From: Muribaculaceae bacterium | GTDB taxonomy: Bacteria; Bacteroidota; Bacteroidia; Bacteroidales; Muribaculaceae | Reading direction: 5' to 3' | Length of the DNA stretch: 37,565 nucleotides | Assembly (NCBI GenBank): GCA_023666885.1 | Contig: JAMPBB010000011.1 | Coordinates: 1 to 37,565 of the forward strand | Shown: positions 6,520-15,594 of the stretch, in pieces | Layout of the letters: each line of letters begins with the position of its first letter | Position numbering within the stretch: the stretch's first letter is position 1 | The notes under the pieces: model-generated | The model's input: the letters and a program-made list of their open reading frames with translations, nothing else | Databases searched by the model: none | Told to the model about the DNA's origin: nothing | Translations under genes and position numbers: made by a program

Positions 6520-7701
6520 ATGACCATGCGCAACGTTATACTCGCTGACCATCCCTTAGCGCGGCTCAATCTCTTGCCGCTCACATTCACCCGCCCCGTA
6601 AGCTATCTGCTTACCGGAATAATCACCATACGCCAAAAGTGGGAGGCGCTCCTACCCGGCACATACTCTACCTATACGGCCACTGCTGAATATCTTCAAG
6701 AGCTGTTTCCCGTACATGACTCACCGGACAGCCTCATCATTACATCGAACATACTGCCCACTCCGGAGCTTGTAAGCGAAATCCTTGCCCTCAAGCCGGG
6801 CCAATGCCTCACGTATGCTGACAATGATACTCCCATAGCGCGCCGTGGCGCACTGGCTGACAGGCCCACCCACACGATAGCCACGTCATGCACCGTGCAG
6901 GAGGTATTCCATGTATACCATCTCTTCACCATGTGCGGGGGCTTCATAGAGTCAGACATAAAGCGCATCACCGCCGGGCGCACATCGGCTCCACTCCTCT
7001 CTTCATGTACCCTAATAGGGCCGGCTGAGAATCTGTTCATAGAAGCTGATGCCACCGTAGAAGGCGCTGTAATCAACGTAAAGAACGGCCCGGTGTACAT
7101 AGGCCACGGAGCCGAAATAATGGAAGGGGCATGCCTGCGCGGCCCCATAGCCATAGGCGACCACTCTACGGTAAACATGGGCGCCAAAATATATGGACCA
7201 ACCACCATAGGGGCACACTGTAAAGTGGGCGGCGAGCTGAACAACGTAGTGATGCACCCGTACTCCAACAAAGCTCATGACGGATTCCTTGGCAATGCAG
7301 TGATAGGTAGCTGGTGCAACCTCGGTGCCGGCTGCACGGCATCAAACCTCAAAAATGACTATACCGAGATAAAGCTCTGGAACTACCCTTCGCGCCGATT
7401 CCTGCGCACCGGTCTGCAATTCTGCGGTCTGATTATGGGCGACCATTCCAAAGCCGGAATCAACACCATGTTTAACACTGCCACCGTGACCGGCGTGGGC
7501 GTGAACATTCACGGCACCGGATTTCCGCGAAATTTCGTAGCATCATTCAGCGAAGGCTCTGCCGCCGGATTCAGTGAGGTGCCCATATCCAAATTCCTCA
7601 GCATAGCGCGGCGCGTAATGGCTCGCCGAGGCATAGAGCTATCCGAGGCCGACGTACGCATGTACTCAGCCCTGCAAGAAATCACCGAATCGTACCGGTG
7701 A
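6520..7701 (+). CDS. GlmU-like sugar nucleotidyltransferase with left-handed beta-helix
   Basis: Protein of 393 residues of the alternative bacteroidete GlmU type: an N-terminal nucleotidyltransferase-like region (1-190, with RNVILADHPLARLNLLPLTFTRPV) and a left-handed beta-helix acyltransferase region (about 190-360) of hexapeptide turns (IGHGAEIMEGACLRGPIAIGD, GNAVIGSWCNLGAGC, KAGINTMFNTATVTGVGV). The family is predicted to carry out the last two steps to UDP-N-acetylglucosamine: GlcN-1-P acetylation and uridylation. That feeds peptidoglycan and LPS. The classical GlmU signature loop is not obvious. The first ATG is used; a second in-frame ATG two codons later is equally possible. The 3' end overlaps the convergent radical SAM gene by 20 bases. 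Confidence 0.85.
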   Translation: MTMRNVILADHPLARLNLLPLTFTRPVSYLLTGIITIRQKWEALLPGTYSTYTATAEYLQELFPVHDSPDSLIITSNILPTPELVSEILALKPGQCLTYADNDTPIARRGALADRPTHTIATSCTVQEVFHVYHLFTMCGGFIESDIKRITAGRTSAPLLSSCTLIGPAENLFIEADATVEGAVINVKNGPVYIGHGAEIMEGACLRGPIAIGDHSTVNMGAKIYGPTTIGAHCKVGGELNNVVMHPYSNKAHDGFLGNAVIGSWCNLGAGCTASNLKNDYTEIKLWNYPSRRFLRTGLQFCGLIMGDHSKAGINTMFNTATVTGVGVNIHGTGFPRNFVASFSEGSAAGFSEVPISKFLSIARRVMARRGIELSEADVRMYSALQEITESYR

Positions 7702-8596
7702 TGCGCCGGCGAAGCCGCTGCGTAAACTCATGGTTTTTCAGCCCCCAGCGCGGCGACACGAGCAGAGCATCAGGCGCTTGCGATACGAATCGCTCCACCA
7801 CAATATCGCTGCGCAGCGAGGCGGCAATACGGCTGCACAGGTCTATATATTCATCCACCGTGTAGTGCTTCACCTTCTCCGCGCCGTCCACTATACGGCG
7901 GTGCAGCACCGTGCCGCGTATCACTTGCAGCTGATGGAACTTCACCACGTCCACCGGCAGCGCGTTTATCCGCTCCACGGTCCGCAGCATCATTTCCTCA
8001 TCCTCGCCCGGAAGGCCTAAAATGAAGTGAAGCCCTACGGGTATCCCCGCATCACGAGTGCGCTCCACGGCGCATACCGTATCGGTCCACTCATGGCAGC
8101 GGTTTATGCGGCGCAGCGTCACGTCATGTGACGTTTCCGCACCGTACTCCACCATAATGAACTTATCACCTGACAGCTCTTTGAGCAATCCTAACACATC
8201 AGCAGGCATGCAGTCAGGCCGCGTGCCCACTATCAGCCCGTCCACCCCCTCACACTCCAGAGCTTCCTCATAAAGCGAGCGCAGTCTGTCAGCAGGCGCA
8301 TGAGTGCCGGTATATGACTGGAAATAGGCTAAATACCGCATATCGGGATATTTGCGGGCAAAAAATCGCTTGCCTGCCTCTATCTGCTCCGTCACCAATG
8401 GGGTGCTGCGGCAGTAGCCGGGACTGAACGACTCATTATTGCAGTACACGCATCCGCCACGGCCTATAGTGCCGTCACGGTTCGGGCATGTAAAGCCTCC
8501 GTCCACCGAGAGTTTCTGCATCTTTCCGGGAAAATACCGGCGCAGAAAGGCGGCAAAATCATCAGGCATACGTCCCGGCCCGTACACCGGTGTCAT
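7682..8596 (-). CDS. Radical SAM protein, TIGR01212/YhcC family
   Basis: Radical SAM enzyme of 304 residues. The [4Fe-4S] ligands are Cys37, Cys49 and Cys52 (TCPNRDGT...GGCVYC), the spacing typical of the TIGR01212 group. Further family blocks are [17 protein letters not shown] and [12 protein letters not shown]. Substrate is unknown for the family; a tRNA- or RNA-related role has been suggested for relatives. I take the ATG at 8596, whose ATGA overlaps the aroC stop codon; the frame extends upstream to 8686, and an ATG at 8608 is an alternative. It is the last gene of a ybaK-aroC-radical SAM operon. Confidence 0.87.
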   Translation of the reverse strand: MTPVYGPGRMPDDFAAFLRRYFPGKMQKLSVDGGFTCPNRDGTIGRGGCVYCNNESFSPGYCRSTPLVTEQIEAGKRFFARKYPDMRYLAYFQSYTGTHAPADRLRSLYEEALECEGVDGLIVGTRPDCMPADVLGLLKELSGDKFIMVEYGAETSHDVTLRRINRCHEWTDTVCAVERTRDAGIPVGLHFILGLPGEDEEMMLRTVERINALPVDVVKFHQLQVIRGTVLHRRIVDGAEKVKHYTVDEYIDLCSRIAASLRSDIVVERFVSQAPDALLVSPRWGLKNHEFTQRLRRRITGTIR

Positions 8597-9666
8597 ATCC
8601 TTGCACATCGGTTCATAAGCATGGCATCCAGAATCACCATGGCAGCCATCGACTCCACCACCGGCACAGCGCGCGGCAGTACGCACGGGTCATGCCGCCC
8701 ACGTGGCTGCAATGTTACCGGACTGCCGGTATCGTCCACCGTAGGCACTTCAGTCATAAGCGTGGCCACCGGCTTGAACGCTACGCGAAAGTATATATCC
8801 TCGCCGTTAGATATTCCTCCCTGTATGCCGCCGGAATGATTGGTAAGCGTGTGCATATGGCCTCCATCGGCCACAAAAGTATCGTTCATCTCAGAGCCGA
8901 GCGACCCCACGCCGTCAAAGCCCATGCCATAATCAAAACCCTTTACAGCGTTTATCGACAGCATGGCCGCTCCGAGCATGGCATGGAGCTTGGCTCCCAC
9001 CGGCTCGCCAAGCCCCGCAGGGCATCCTTTGACCACTCCGGTTATCACACCGCCTATGGTATCGCCGGCAGAGCGTACGCGGTCTATGAGTTCATACATT
9101 TGCAGAGCCATATCGCTGTCGGGGCAACGAACTGCATTGCTGTCAATGTCGGCCGGATCATAATGCGTGTACGGGGCCTCGAGTTTGAGTTGCCCCACCT
9201 GCGATGTATAGGCGTACACTTGGATTCCCATACTCTTCAGCACCTGCATGGCCATGGCTCCGGCAGCCACACGGGCCAGCGTTTCACGCGCTGATGATCG
9301 TCCGCCACCACGGTAATCGCGCACTCCGTACTTGGCCGAGTATGTATAGTCAGCATGCGAGGGGCGGTAGGCATGACGCATCTGTCCATAGTCAGCCGAC
9401 CGCTGATCGGCATTGCGCACCATGAAGCCTATGGGTGTACCTGTAGTCACGCCCTCAAACAACCCTGAAAGCACCTCTATGCGGTCAGCCTCCTTGCGGG
9501 CCGTAGTTATGGCCGACTGTCCCGGGCGGCGCCTGTCAAGCTGATGCTGCACGAAATCCATGTCTATGGCCACACCGGCCGGCATCCCGCCTATCACGCC
9601 TCCCACGGCGGCGCCGTGGCTCTCACCGAATGTGGTAAGGCGGAATATGTGTCCGAAACTATTCAT
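8593..9666 (-). CDS. aroC: Chorismate synthase
   Basis: AroC converts EPSP to chorismate, the last common step of aromatic amino-acid synthesis, using reduced FMN. At 357 residues it is full length. Signatures are [15 protein letters not shown] (residues 13-27), RRRPGQS (about 46-51), [14 protein letters not shown] and [18 protein letters not shown]. The ATG overlaps the ybaK stop in an ATGA, and its own stop overlaps the start of the radical SAM gene in the same way, so the three are translationally coupled. Confidence 0.97.
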   Translation of the reverse strand: MNSFGHIFRLTTFGESHGAAVGGVIGGMPAGVAIDMDFVQHQLDRRRPGQSAITTARKEADRIEVLSGLFEGVTTGTPIGFMVRNADQRSADYGQMRHAYRPSHADYTYSAKYGVRDYRGGGRSSARETLARVAAGAMAMQVLKSMGIQVYAYTSQVGQLKLEAPYTHYDPADIDSNAVRCPDSDMALQMYELIDRVRSAGDTIGGVITGVVKGCPAGLGEPVGAKLHAMLGAAMLSINAVKGFDYGMGFDGVGSLGSEMNDTFVADGGHMHTLTNHSGGIQGGISNGEDIYFRVAFKPVATLMTEVPTVDDTGSPVTLQPRGRHDPCVLPRAVPVVESMAAMVILDAMLMNRCARI

Positions 9667-10154
9667 ACATCAGAGTCCTTTATCAAGTCAGCATATACCG
9701 CCCCCGAGGCTTTCAGAAGTCCCTCGGGCGATGCGCATATCTGAAGCCCGCGCACCCCGGCACTGACATAAATCTCATCGTACCGTGCCGCCGACTCGTG
9801 GAAATACGTGGGTAGCTTTTTTTTCATGCCCAACGGCGAACATCCGCCGCGTATATAGCCCGTAAGCGGCAACAGCTCCTTTACGGCTATCAGCTCCACC
9901 TTCTTGTCGCCGGCCACACGCGCGGCCTTCTTCAGGTCAACTTCGGCATCACCCGGCACCACACACACAAAGTGGCCGCACCTGACGCCGTGCAGCACCA
10001 GTGTCTTGAACACTCGCTTTATGTCCTCGCCAAGTTCCTCGGCCACATGGCCGGCTGCAAGGTTGTTTTCATCCACCTCGTAAGGTATCAGCCTGTACTT
10101 AACCCCTGAACGGTCCAGGATACGGGCGGCATTGGTCTTCTGGATATGTTGCAT
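9663..10154 (-). CDS. ybaK: Cys-tRNA(Pro)/Cys-tRNA(Cys) deacylase, YbaK/EbsC family
   Basis: Trans-editing factor of 163 residues that hydrolyses misacylated Cys-tRNA(Pro). It shows the YbaK order: an N-terminal [24 protein letters not shown], the catalytic-lysine region [10 protein letters not shown], then [17 protein letters not shown] and [11 protein letters not shown]. The chosen ATG at 10154 gives the usual MQ..KTNAAR start; a TTG at 10166 sits inside the -7 box and is unlikely. First gene of the operon with aroC and the radical SAM gene. Confidence 0.92.
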   Translation of the reverse strand: MQHIQKTNAARILDRSGVKYRLIPYEVDENNLAAGHVAEELGEDIKRVFKTLVLHGVRCGHFVCVVPGDAEVDLKKAARVAGDKKVELIAVKELLPLTGYIRGGCSPLGMKKKLPTYFHESAARYDEIYVSAGVRGLQICASPEGLLKASGAVYADLIKDSDV

Positions 10155-10163
10155 AACAGATAA

Positions 10164-10171
10164 CAAAGATA
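10164..10171 (-). promoter_or_regulatory. -7 box for the ybaK-aroC operon
   Basis: TATCTTTG on the minus strand is an exact TAnnTTTG match, 9 bases before the ATG at 10154, implying a very short leader. No good distal TTTG box is seen at 19-21 bases. Confidence 0.4.
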
Positions 10172-10267
10172 TATAATTTGAAACTTTTTTCAGCCTGCAT
10201 CTGTTTACTTTTTGTCTTTACACCCCAAATTCAATCTTTAACATTATTATTTTACACACTGAACATT

Positions 10268-10786
10268 ATGAAAAAATTTCTTATTGCTCTCGTAGCCGTA
10301 TTAGGCATTTCCACCGCCGCTTCAGCACAGAAAACTGACCTTACCATCAGTTACGGAGGCTACACCGCCATGGACTGCATGGACTATCACGGCGGGGGCG
10401 CCGATGTCAACGCTGCATGGGGAGCTCTCAATGTTGGCGTCAATTTCCGTGTACTCCCCAAGTTCTCTATCGGCCCATCCTACACCTTCTCAAGTAATTC
10501 CCGTAAAGGAGTGGATGATGATCACTTCTACTATCATGCCATAATGCTCAACGGACGTTATGACTATTACCGCAACAGTATAGTCACCATATCAGGCCGT
10601 TTAGGCTTGGGTGCCGTTTTTTCACATGAATCCTTTATGAATAATTCCAAGAACCGAGGCCATTTCGGCTTCCAGATTTCGCCCGTCAACGCTTATGTAA
10701 GCCTGTCACGCGGATTCGGTATTTTCGGCGAGGTAGGATTCGGCGTGCAGGGTCTGGTGCAAGTGGGATTCCGTGCTAACCTTTAA
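10268..10786 (+). CDS. Small outer-membrane beta-barrel protein
   Basis: Exported protein of 172 residues. The ATG at 10268 gives a clean signal peptide (MKKFLIALVAVLGISTAASAQ); the frame is open upstream to 10178 but the added residues are not signal-like. The mature part shows alternating aromatic and small residues over about eight strands and ends on a short hydrophobic strand (QVGFRANL), as in small OmpA/OmpW-like barrels. It is not a close relative of the barrel pair at 1600-2989. A small protein gene follows after 15 bases. Function unknown. Confidence 0.78.
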   Translation: MKKFLIALVAVLGISTAASAQKTDLTISYGGYTAMDCMDYHGGGADVNAAWGALNVGVNFRVLPKFSIGPSYTFSSNSRKGVDDDHFYYHAIMLNGRYDYYRNSIVTISGRLGLGAVFSHESFMNNSKNRGHFGFQISPVNAYVSLSRGFGIFGEVGFGVQGLVQVGFRANL

Positions 10787-10801
10787 CACCCACTGATTGA
10801 C

Positions 10802-11038
10802 ATGACTGACCGTCTGAGCTACGAAGAGAAAAAAGAGCTGCCCGACTCCGTGTTCGGGTTGCCCGAACGCCGGGAATATCCTATGCCCGATGCCGCTCAT
10901 GTACGTGCTGCCGAGGCCTACTTCCGCTACTGCCCCGAAGACCTGAAGCCACAGTTGGCCCGAGCCATATTGCAGCGAGCCAAACAGTACGGCGTGGATG
11001 TGGAAAGCCCCACCGTACTCTCCTACGCATCAAAGTGA
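10802..11038 (+). CDS. Small conserved protein, DUF6582-like
   Basis: Soluble protein of 78 residues with no signal peptide. The block LPDSVFGLPERREYPMPDAAHVRAAEAYF resembles the DUF6582 pattern, which elsewhere appears in phage head-region proteins and as stand-alone bacterial proteins. This likeness is from memory of the motif. It lies 15 bases after a barrel gene and just before a strong terminator, so it is the last gene of that unit. Function unknown. Confidence 0.7.
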   Translation: MTDRLSYEEKKELPDSVFGLPERREYPMPDAAHVRAAEAYFRYCPEDLKPQLARAILQRAKQYGVDVESPTVLSYASK

Positions 11039-11056
11039 CATGCCATAACTCATATC

Positions 11057-11096
11057 CGCGTCCTGCACCATCCCATAAGTGCAGGACGCGTTTTTT
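11057..11096 (+). terminator. Intrinsic terminator after the DUF6582-like gene
   Basis: Perfect 12-bp GC-rich stem CGCGTCCTGCAC/GTGCAGGACGCG (11057-11068 with 11079-11090), a 10-base loop and six T residues (11091-11096). It separates the barrel/DUF6582 unit from asd. Confidence 0.88.
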
Positions 11097-11114
11097 CATA
11101 TGCCTCCGGAGGGC

Positions 11115-11145
11115 TTGGATGTAACGGATTTAATGCGTAACTTTG
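11115..11145 (+). promoter_or_regulatory. Promoter of asd
   Basis: TTG (11115-11117), 20 bases, then TAACTTTG (11138-11145) match the bacteroidete consensus. The start would fall near 11151, about 24 bases before the asd ATG. Confidence 0.55.
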
Positions 11146-11174
11146 CAGAAAATATAACGCATAATCATACACTG

Positions 11175-12194
11175 ATGAAAGTAGCTATAGTGGGCGCCAG
11201 CGGCGCCGTAGGCCAGGAATTTATCCGAGTGCTTCAGGAGCAGAATTTTTCCGTTGACGAGCTTCTCCTTTTCGGATCAAGCCGCAGTGCCGGACGTAAA
11301 TATACATTCCGCGGCAAGGAAACAACCGTACAGGAGCTCCGCCACGAGCCCGATGACTTTAAGGGCGTGGACATAGCCTTCACCTCAGCCGGAGCCGGGG
11401 TGTCGCGTGAATTTGCCGCTGACATCACCGCTCACGGAGCACTGATGATAGACAACAGCAGCGCCTTCCGTATGGACTCCGATGTGCCATTGGTGGTGCC
11501 CGAGGTAAACGGCGATGACGCCTTCGACACTCCACGCAATATCATAGCCAATCCTAACTGCACCACCATACAGATGGTGGTAGCACTTAAGCCGCTCAAT
11601 GACATAAGCCCCATAAGCTCCGTGCATGTAGCCACTTATCAGGCAGCCAGCGGCGCCGGAGCATCGGCCATGGCCGAGCTCGTAGAGCAGTATGCCCAGA
11701 TGGTGCGCGGAGAGCAGCCTACCGTTGACAAATTCGCATATCAGCTTGCATACAATGTAATACCGCAGATTGACGTGTTTACTGACAACGGATACACCAA
11801 GGAGGAGATGAAGATGTTTAACGAAACCCGTAAAATCATGCACGCTCCTACGCTCAACGTCAGCGCCATGTGTGTACGCGTACCGGTAATGCGCGCCCAC
11901 TCTGAAGCCATATGGGTCACCACAGCCAAGCCCATAGGCGCCGAGCGTGCCCGCAAGGCATTTGAAGCAGCGGAGGGCATAGTGGTAATAGATGATCCCG
12001 CAGCCAAAAAATACCCCATGCCGCTTGATGTGGCTGACAAGGATCCCGTATACGTAGGACGCATTCGCGAGGATCTGAGCAACCCCTGCGGACTCACATT
12101 CTGGATAGTGGGCGACCAGATCAAGAAGGGAGCCGCACTCAATGCCGTGCAGATAGCCCAGTACCTCATAGCCCACGGAAAGAAGTTTGCATAA
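11175..12194 (+). CDS. asd: Aspartate-semialdehyde dehydrogenase
   Basis: Reduces aspartyl phosphate to aspartate semialdehyde with NADPH, the branch point to lysine/diaminopimelate, threonine and methionine. The protein has 339 residues with an N-terminal Rossmann loop ([14 protein letters not shown]), the catalytic cysteine in NPNCTT (Cys129) and the catalytic histidine in MRAHSEA (His242). The ATG at 11175 starts exactly at the conserved MKVAIVG; an in-frame upstream extension to 11079 would cross the promoter. The antiporter gene begins 37 bases downstream and may be co-transcribed. Confidence 0.96.
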   Translation: MKVAIVGASGAVGQEFIRVLQEQNFSVDELLLFGSSRSAGRKYTFRGKETTVQELRHEPDDFKGVDIAFTSAGAGVSREFAADITAHGALMIDNSSAFRMDSDVPLVVPEVNGDDAFDTPRNIIANPNCTTIQMVVALKPLNDISPISSVHVATYQAASGAGASAMAELVEQYAQMVRGEQPTVDKFAYQLAYNVIPQIDVFTDNGYTKEEMKMFNETRKIMHAPTLNVSAMCVRVPVMRAHSEAIWVTTAKPIGAERARKAFEAAEGIVVIDDPAAKKYPMPLDVADKDPVYVGRIREDLSNPCGLTFWIVGDQIKKGAALNAVQIAQYLIAHGKKFA

Positions 12195-12230
12195 CGCTTC
12201 ACCGTGCATAACACACCTCTCTGAACACAG

Positions 12231-14420
12231 ATGATCCTGTCGCTGGCCATACCGGCAACCCATCCGGCGGTCACCTCTCCGGTGGCCATATTCCTCATAG
12301 TACTCGCCATTATCCTTATCACGCCCATTCTGCTCAACAAGCTTAAGATTCCGCACGTGATAGGTCTGATAGTGGCAGGCGTACTTGTAGGCCCCTACGG
12401 ATTCAATGTCCTGGCCCGCGATATGAGTTTCGAAGTATTCGGTCAGGTAGGCCTGCTCTATCTTATGTTCCTTGCCGGCATAGAGATAGACATGTACCAC
12501 CTGAAGAAGAATATACGTAAGGGCGCGCTTTTCGGGCTGTACACATTCCTCATACCCATGATAGTAGGTACAGCCGCCTCGGTGGCGTTGCTGCATGTAC
12601 CGTTGATTTCCGCCGTGCTGCTTGCCTCCATGTTTGCCGCACATACGCTCATAGCGTACCCCATAGTGTCACGCTTGGGGCTTACCAAAAGCAAGCCTGT
12701 AGTCATAGCCATAGCCGGTACCATTTTCACCGTACTCGGCTCCCTTATGGTGCTTGCGGCAGTACGCGGCATAGCCACTACAGGCGAATTCCGCATCCTC
12801 ACCATGGCACGCCTCATAGGCTCGCTGATAGCCTACTGCTTAGTGGTGCTTTACGCCTACCCACGGCTCACACGATGGTTCTTCAAGCGTTTCAACGATG
12901 GCGTGTCACAGTTCATCTACGTCCTTTCCATGGTATTTCTGGCCGCTGTCACAGCATCATGGATAGGTATCGAGGGAGTGTTTGGCGCATTCTTCGCCGG
13001 TCTGATACTGAACCGTTACATTCCCGCACGTACGCCTTTAATGTCACGCCTTGAGTTTGTGGGCAATGCCATATTCATACCGTACTTCCTTATAGGAGTG
13101 GGCATGCTCATAAACGTGGGAGTAGTCACCTCCGGATGGCAGACGCTTTACGTGGCCGCCGTAATGTCAGCAGTAGCCATGGCTGCAAAATGGCTTGCAG
13201 CACTGGCCACGCAGCGCACCTTTCACATGTCAGGCCTTGACCGGTCCATGATATATCAGCTGTCCAACGCGCATACCGCCGTGGCGCTGGCCGTGGTAAT
13301 GATAGGCTATGAAATTGGTATATTCGGTGAGGACATACTTAACGGCACCGTGATAATGATTCTTGTCACATGCACGGTAAGCTCCATAGGCACCTCGCGG
13401 GCAGCCATGAAAATGAAGCTCAAGGAGCTCGAGAATGCTGACTCTCCGGTAGCCCTTCCGTCCATGAAGCAGCCGCACACACTGGTCACGGTAGACAATC
13501 CTACTACCGCTCAGGAATTAGTGACACTTGCGCTCATGATACGATCCGGAGCGGAATCGTCCGGAAAACTGTACGCACTGCATGTGCGCAACGACAGTTC
13601 AGCCATGTCACGCTCGGTATGCCGGAGCTCGCTTGACATAGCCGAAAAGGTAGCCGCGAGTGCCGACACGTCACTGCTGTCGATAGAACGCTTTGACCTC
13701 AACTTTGTCACCGGCGTGCTCAACACTATAGAGGAACGCGACATAGGCGAGGTGGTGATAGGGCTGCATCGCCGCAATAATGTGATAGACACCTTCTTCG
13801 GCGACAAGCTCACTCAGCTCATCAAGGCCACCAACAGGATGATTATAATATCTCGGTGCTACATCCCTGTCAGCACCACTACCCGCATAGTCATAGCCGT
13901 ACCTGACAAGGCCGAATACGAAACGGGCTTCCGCCGATGGGTGGAAGCCATAGCCAATCTGACACGCGAGATAGGCTGCCGCGCCATATTCTGCTGCCAC
14001 CCTGACACACGCCGCTCCATCAAGGCCGTACTGCGCCATGGCGGCTACGGCATACGCGCCGAATATCGTGACATGTCACAGTGGGATGACTTTATCCTGC
14101 TGTCAAACAAGATTCTTGACGATGACCTGTTCGTGGTCATTACTGCCCGACGCACGTCACTGTCCTTCACATCCGAGATGGACAATATGCCTGACTTCCT
14201 GAAAAAATATTTTGCTCATAACAATCTCCTCATCATCTATCCTGACCAGTTCGGTCATGAAAGCGATGTGCCCACCATGGCTGAGACACTGTCCACCGAC
14301 ATTGTTTCCACCCCGTCACCGCTGTGGCTGCACATCATGAATATATATCGCGGTGCCGTGAATATGCGCAAGCGCATCACTCACCGGCACCGCCGACATG
14401 ATGATAGGATTGACTTCTGA
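12231..14420 (+). CDS. CPA2-type cation:proton antiporter with C-terminal UspA-like region
   Basis: Inner-membrane protein of 729 residues. The first ~400 form about 12 transmembrane helices of the Na+/H+ exchanger fold (LNKLKIPHVIGLIVAGVLVGPYG; FLAGIEIDMYHLKKN; GIEGVFGAFFAGLILNRYIP; SNAHTAVALAVVMIGYEIG). From about 405 to 690 the sequence is cytoplasmic and resembles paired UspA-like nucleotide-binding domains (LVTVDNPTTAQELVTLALMIR; DIGEVVIGLHRRNNVIDTFFGDK). KefB/NapA-like systems of this design exchange Na+ or K+ for protons. Which ion is carried cannot be told. The stop lies two bases from the convergent gldN stop. Confidence 0.88.
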   Translation: MILSLAIPATHPAVTSPVAIFLIVLAIILITPILLNKLKIPHVIGLIVAGVLVGPYGFNVLARDMSFEVFGQVGLLYLMFLAGIEIDMYHLKKNIRKGALFGLYTFLIPMIVGTAASVALLHVPLISAVLLASMFAAHTLIAYPIVSRLGLTKSKPVVIAIAGTIFTVLGSLMVLAAVRGIATTGEFRILTMARLIGSLIAYCLVVLYAYPRLTRWFFKRFNDGVSQFIYVLSMVFLAAVTASWIGIEGVFGAFFAGLILNRYIPARTPLMSRLEFVGNAIFIPYFLIGVGMLINVGVVTSGWQTLYVAAVMSAVAMAAKWLAALATQRTFHMSGLDRSMIYQLSNAHTAVALAVVMIGYEIGIFGEDILNGTVIMILVTCTVSSIGTSRAAMKMKLKELENADSPVALPSMKQPHTLVTVDNPTTAQELVTLALMIRSGAESSGKLYALHVRNDSSAMSRSVCRSSLDIAEKVAASADTSLLSIERFDLNFVTGVLNTIEERDIGEVVIGLHRRNNVIDTFFGDKLTQLIKATNRMIIISRCYIPVSTTTRIVIAVPDKAEYETGFRRWVEAIANLTREIGCRAIFCCHPDTRRSIKAVLRHGGYGIRAEYRDMSQWDDFILLSNKILDDDLFVVITARRTSLSFTSEMDNMPDFLKKYFAHNNLLIIYPDQFGHESDVPTMAETLSTDIVSTPSPLWLHIMNIYRGAVNMRKRITHRHRRHDDRIDF

Positions 14421-14422
14421 TA

Positions 14423-15580
14423 TCAGCGTCGTCTGTTACGCACGCTGCGGGCGGCTCCACCCGATGATGATGATTTCGGAGCCTTAGCTTTTTTTACTTT
14501 TGCCGGCTTGGCTGTGGATGCCTTCTTGCTTCCGCGCTTTGACGTAACGCGCTTTTTCTCCTCCTTGCCGCTCTGTTCATCAGTAGCTTCTCCGGCATCG
14601 GCGGAAGCGGTTGCCTCTGCACCGTCAGCAGCTTTTGCTTTCTTATTACCTTGCTTCTGAAGGTCATCAAGAGAGGGTACCCACAGCTTGTCGCCGAACT
14701 TCTCCAGACTGGCCTGAATGCTGTCCTGTGCATGGCGGCGCTCATCGGCATCGGGATACATCTGTACCAGCGAGCGGTTACGCAGATTGCGTGTCTTGTA
14801 TATGTCACCTTTGTACAAGCCTAACTGGAAGAAATCATCGTAAGTACATGTGGCCAGATTATTGTCATCGGTAGTAAATATATTCTGTCCTGACAAGTAC
14901 GGGCGCAGATCGCTGAATTGCAGCCAGAACATAGGGTACCGTACCGGCTCCATACCCCATTCATCCGAGCGGTGAAGCACCGGACATATAGCCTCCACTA
15001 CAGTGCGTGTACGATTGGAACGCTTGTCAAATTCCCACCGCTCCACTATGTAGTAGCTCAGTATTTCATTGGCCGGGATGTCGCTCTCATGTATCTCGAA
15101 TTTCGGATGTTTCTCCGTGCTTCCCTTTGCCTCGGTGTGGTATATGTGGAAGCGCTCAAGTACATCCTTTACCTTAAGCCTGTACTTGTCAGAAAACTCC
15201 TCACGCCCGTCAAGGTACTCATATGCCGGCAGCTTGTCCTCGGCCAGCAGACGCATTATCAGCCTGAACATGTTCTCCTGTCCGTTTACAGGCTCCTCCG
15301 GGAAGTAGAGCGGAGCGTTCTCATCCTTGCGCAGATCAAGCTCGCGGTATATCACCCTCATCCAGGCAAGGTCAGCATCAGAGGCCACGCCTGACGCAAG
15401 ACGGTTCTGCATCCTTGAGCTCACGTCAGTGGCAGTAGTGGTCTGCGCACCGCGCTGACGCTGTGATCCGCGCCTTATAGTGGAGGTACTGGTATCCTGT
15501 GCTGACAGGGCAAACGTAGCGGCTACAGCAGTAGCCACCACCATTATGTATCGCTTTATATATTTCATTTTCATCATCAT
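14423..15580 (-). CDS. gldN: Type IX secretion periplasmic ring protein GldN/PorN
   Basis: GldN (PorN) forms the periplasmic ring with the lipoprotein GldK in the type IX system. The protein has 385 residues: a signal peptide (ending ALSAQ near residue 27), then the GldN domain (about 70-300) with IYRELDLRKDENAPLYFPEEP, EYLDGREEFSD and FWLQFSDLRPYLSGQN. A C-terminal tail of about 73 residues is low in complexity and very basic (roughly 15 Lys and 7 Arg), rich in Ala/Ser, and is not part of the family core. Last gene of the operon, 14 bases after gldM, with no terminator before the convergent antiporter gene. Confidence 0.92.
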   Translation of the reverse strand: MMMKMKYIKRYIMVVATAVAATFALSAQDTSTSTIRRGSQRQRGAQTTTATDVSSRMQNRLASGVASDADLAWMRVIYRELDLRKDENAPLYFPEEPVNGQENMFRLIMRLLAEDKLPAYEYLDGREEFSDKYRLKVKDVLERFHIYHTEAKGSTEKHPKFEIHESDIPANEILSYYIVERWEFDKRSNRTRTVVEAICPVLHRSDEWGMEPVRYPMFWLQFSDLRPYLSGQNIFTTDDNNLATCTYDDFFQLGLYKGDIYKTRNLRNRSLVQMYPDADERRHAQDSIQASLEKFGDKLWVPSLDDLQKQGNKKAKAADGAEATASADAGEATDEQSGKEEKKRVTSKRGSKKASTAKPAKVKKAKAPKSSSSGGAARSVRNRRR

Positions 15581-15594
15581 TATCTTAGGGCGTA

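Noticed and set aside
8590..9294. 234-codon plus-strand frame opposite aroC
   Set aside because: Shadow of aroC with His/Arg-rich composition and no family features.
11385..12644. Long minus-strand open frame (419 codons) opposite asd and the antiporter
   Set aside because: It is antisense to two well-conserved genes, is rich in Tyr/His/Gly as expected of a shadow frame, and has no recognisable domain.
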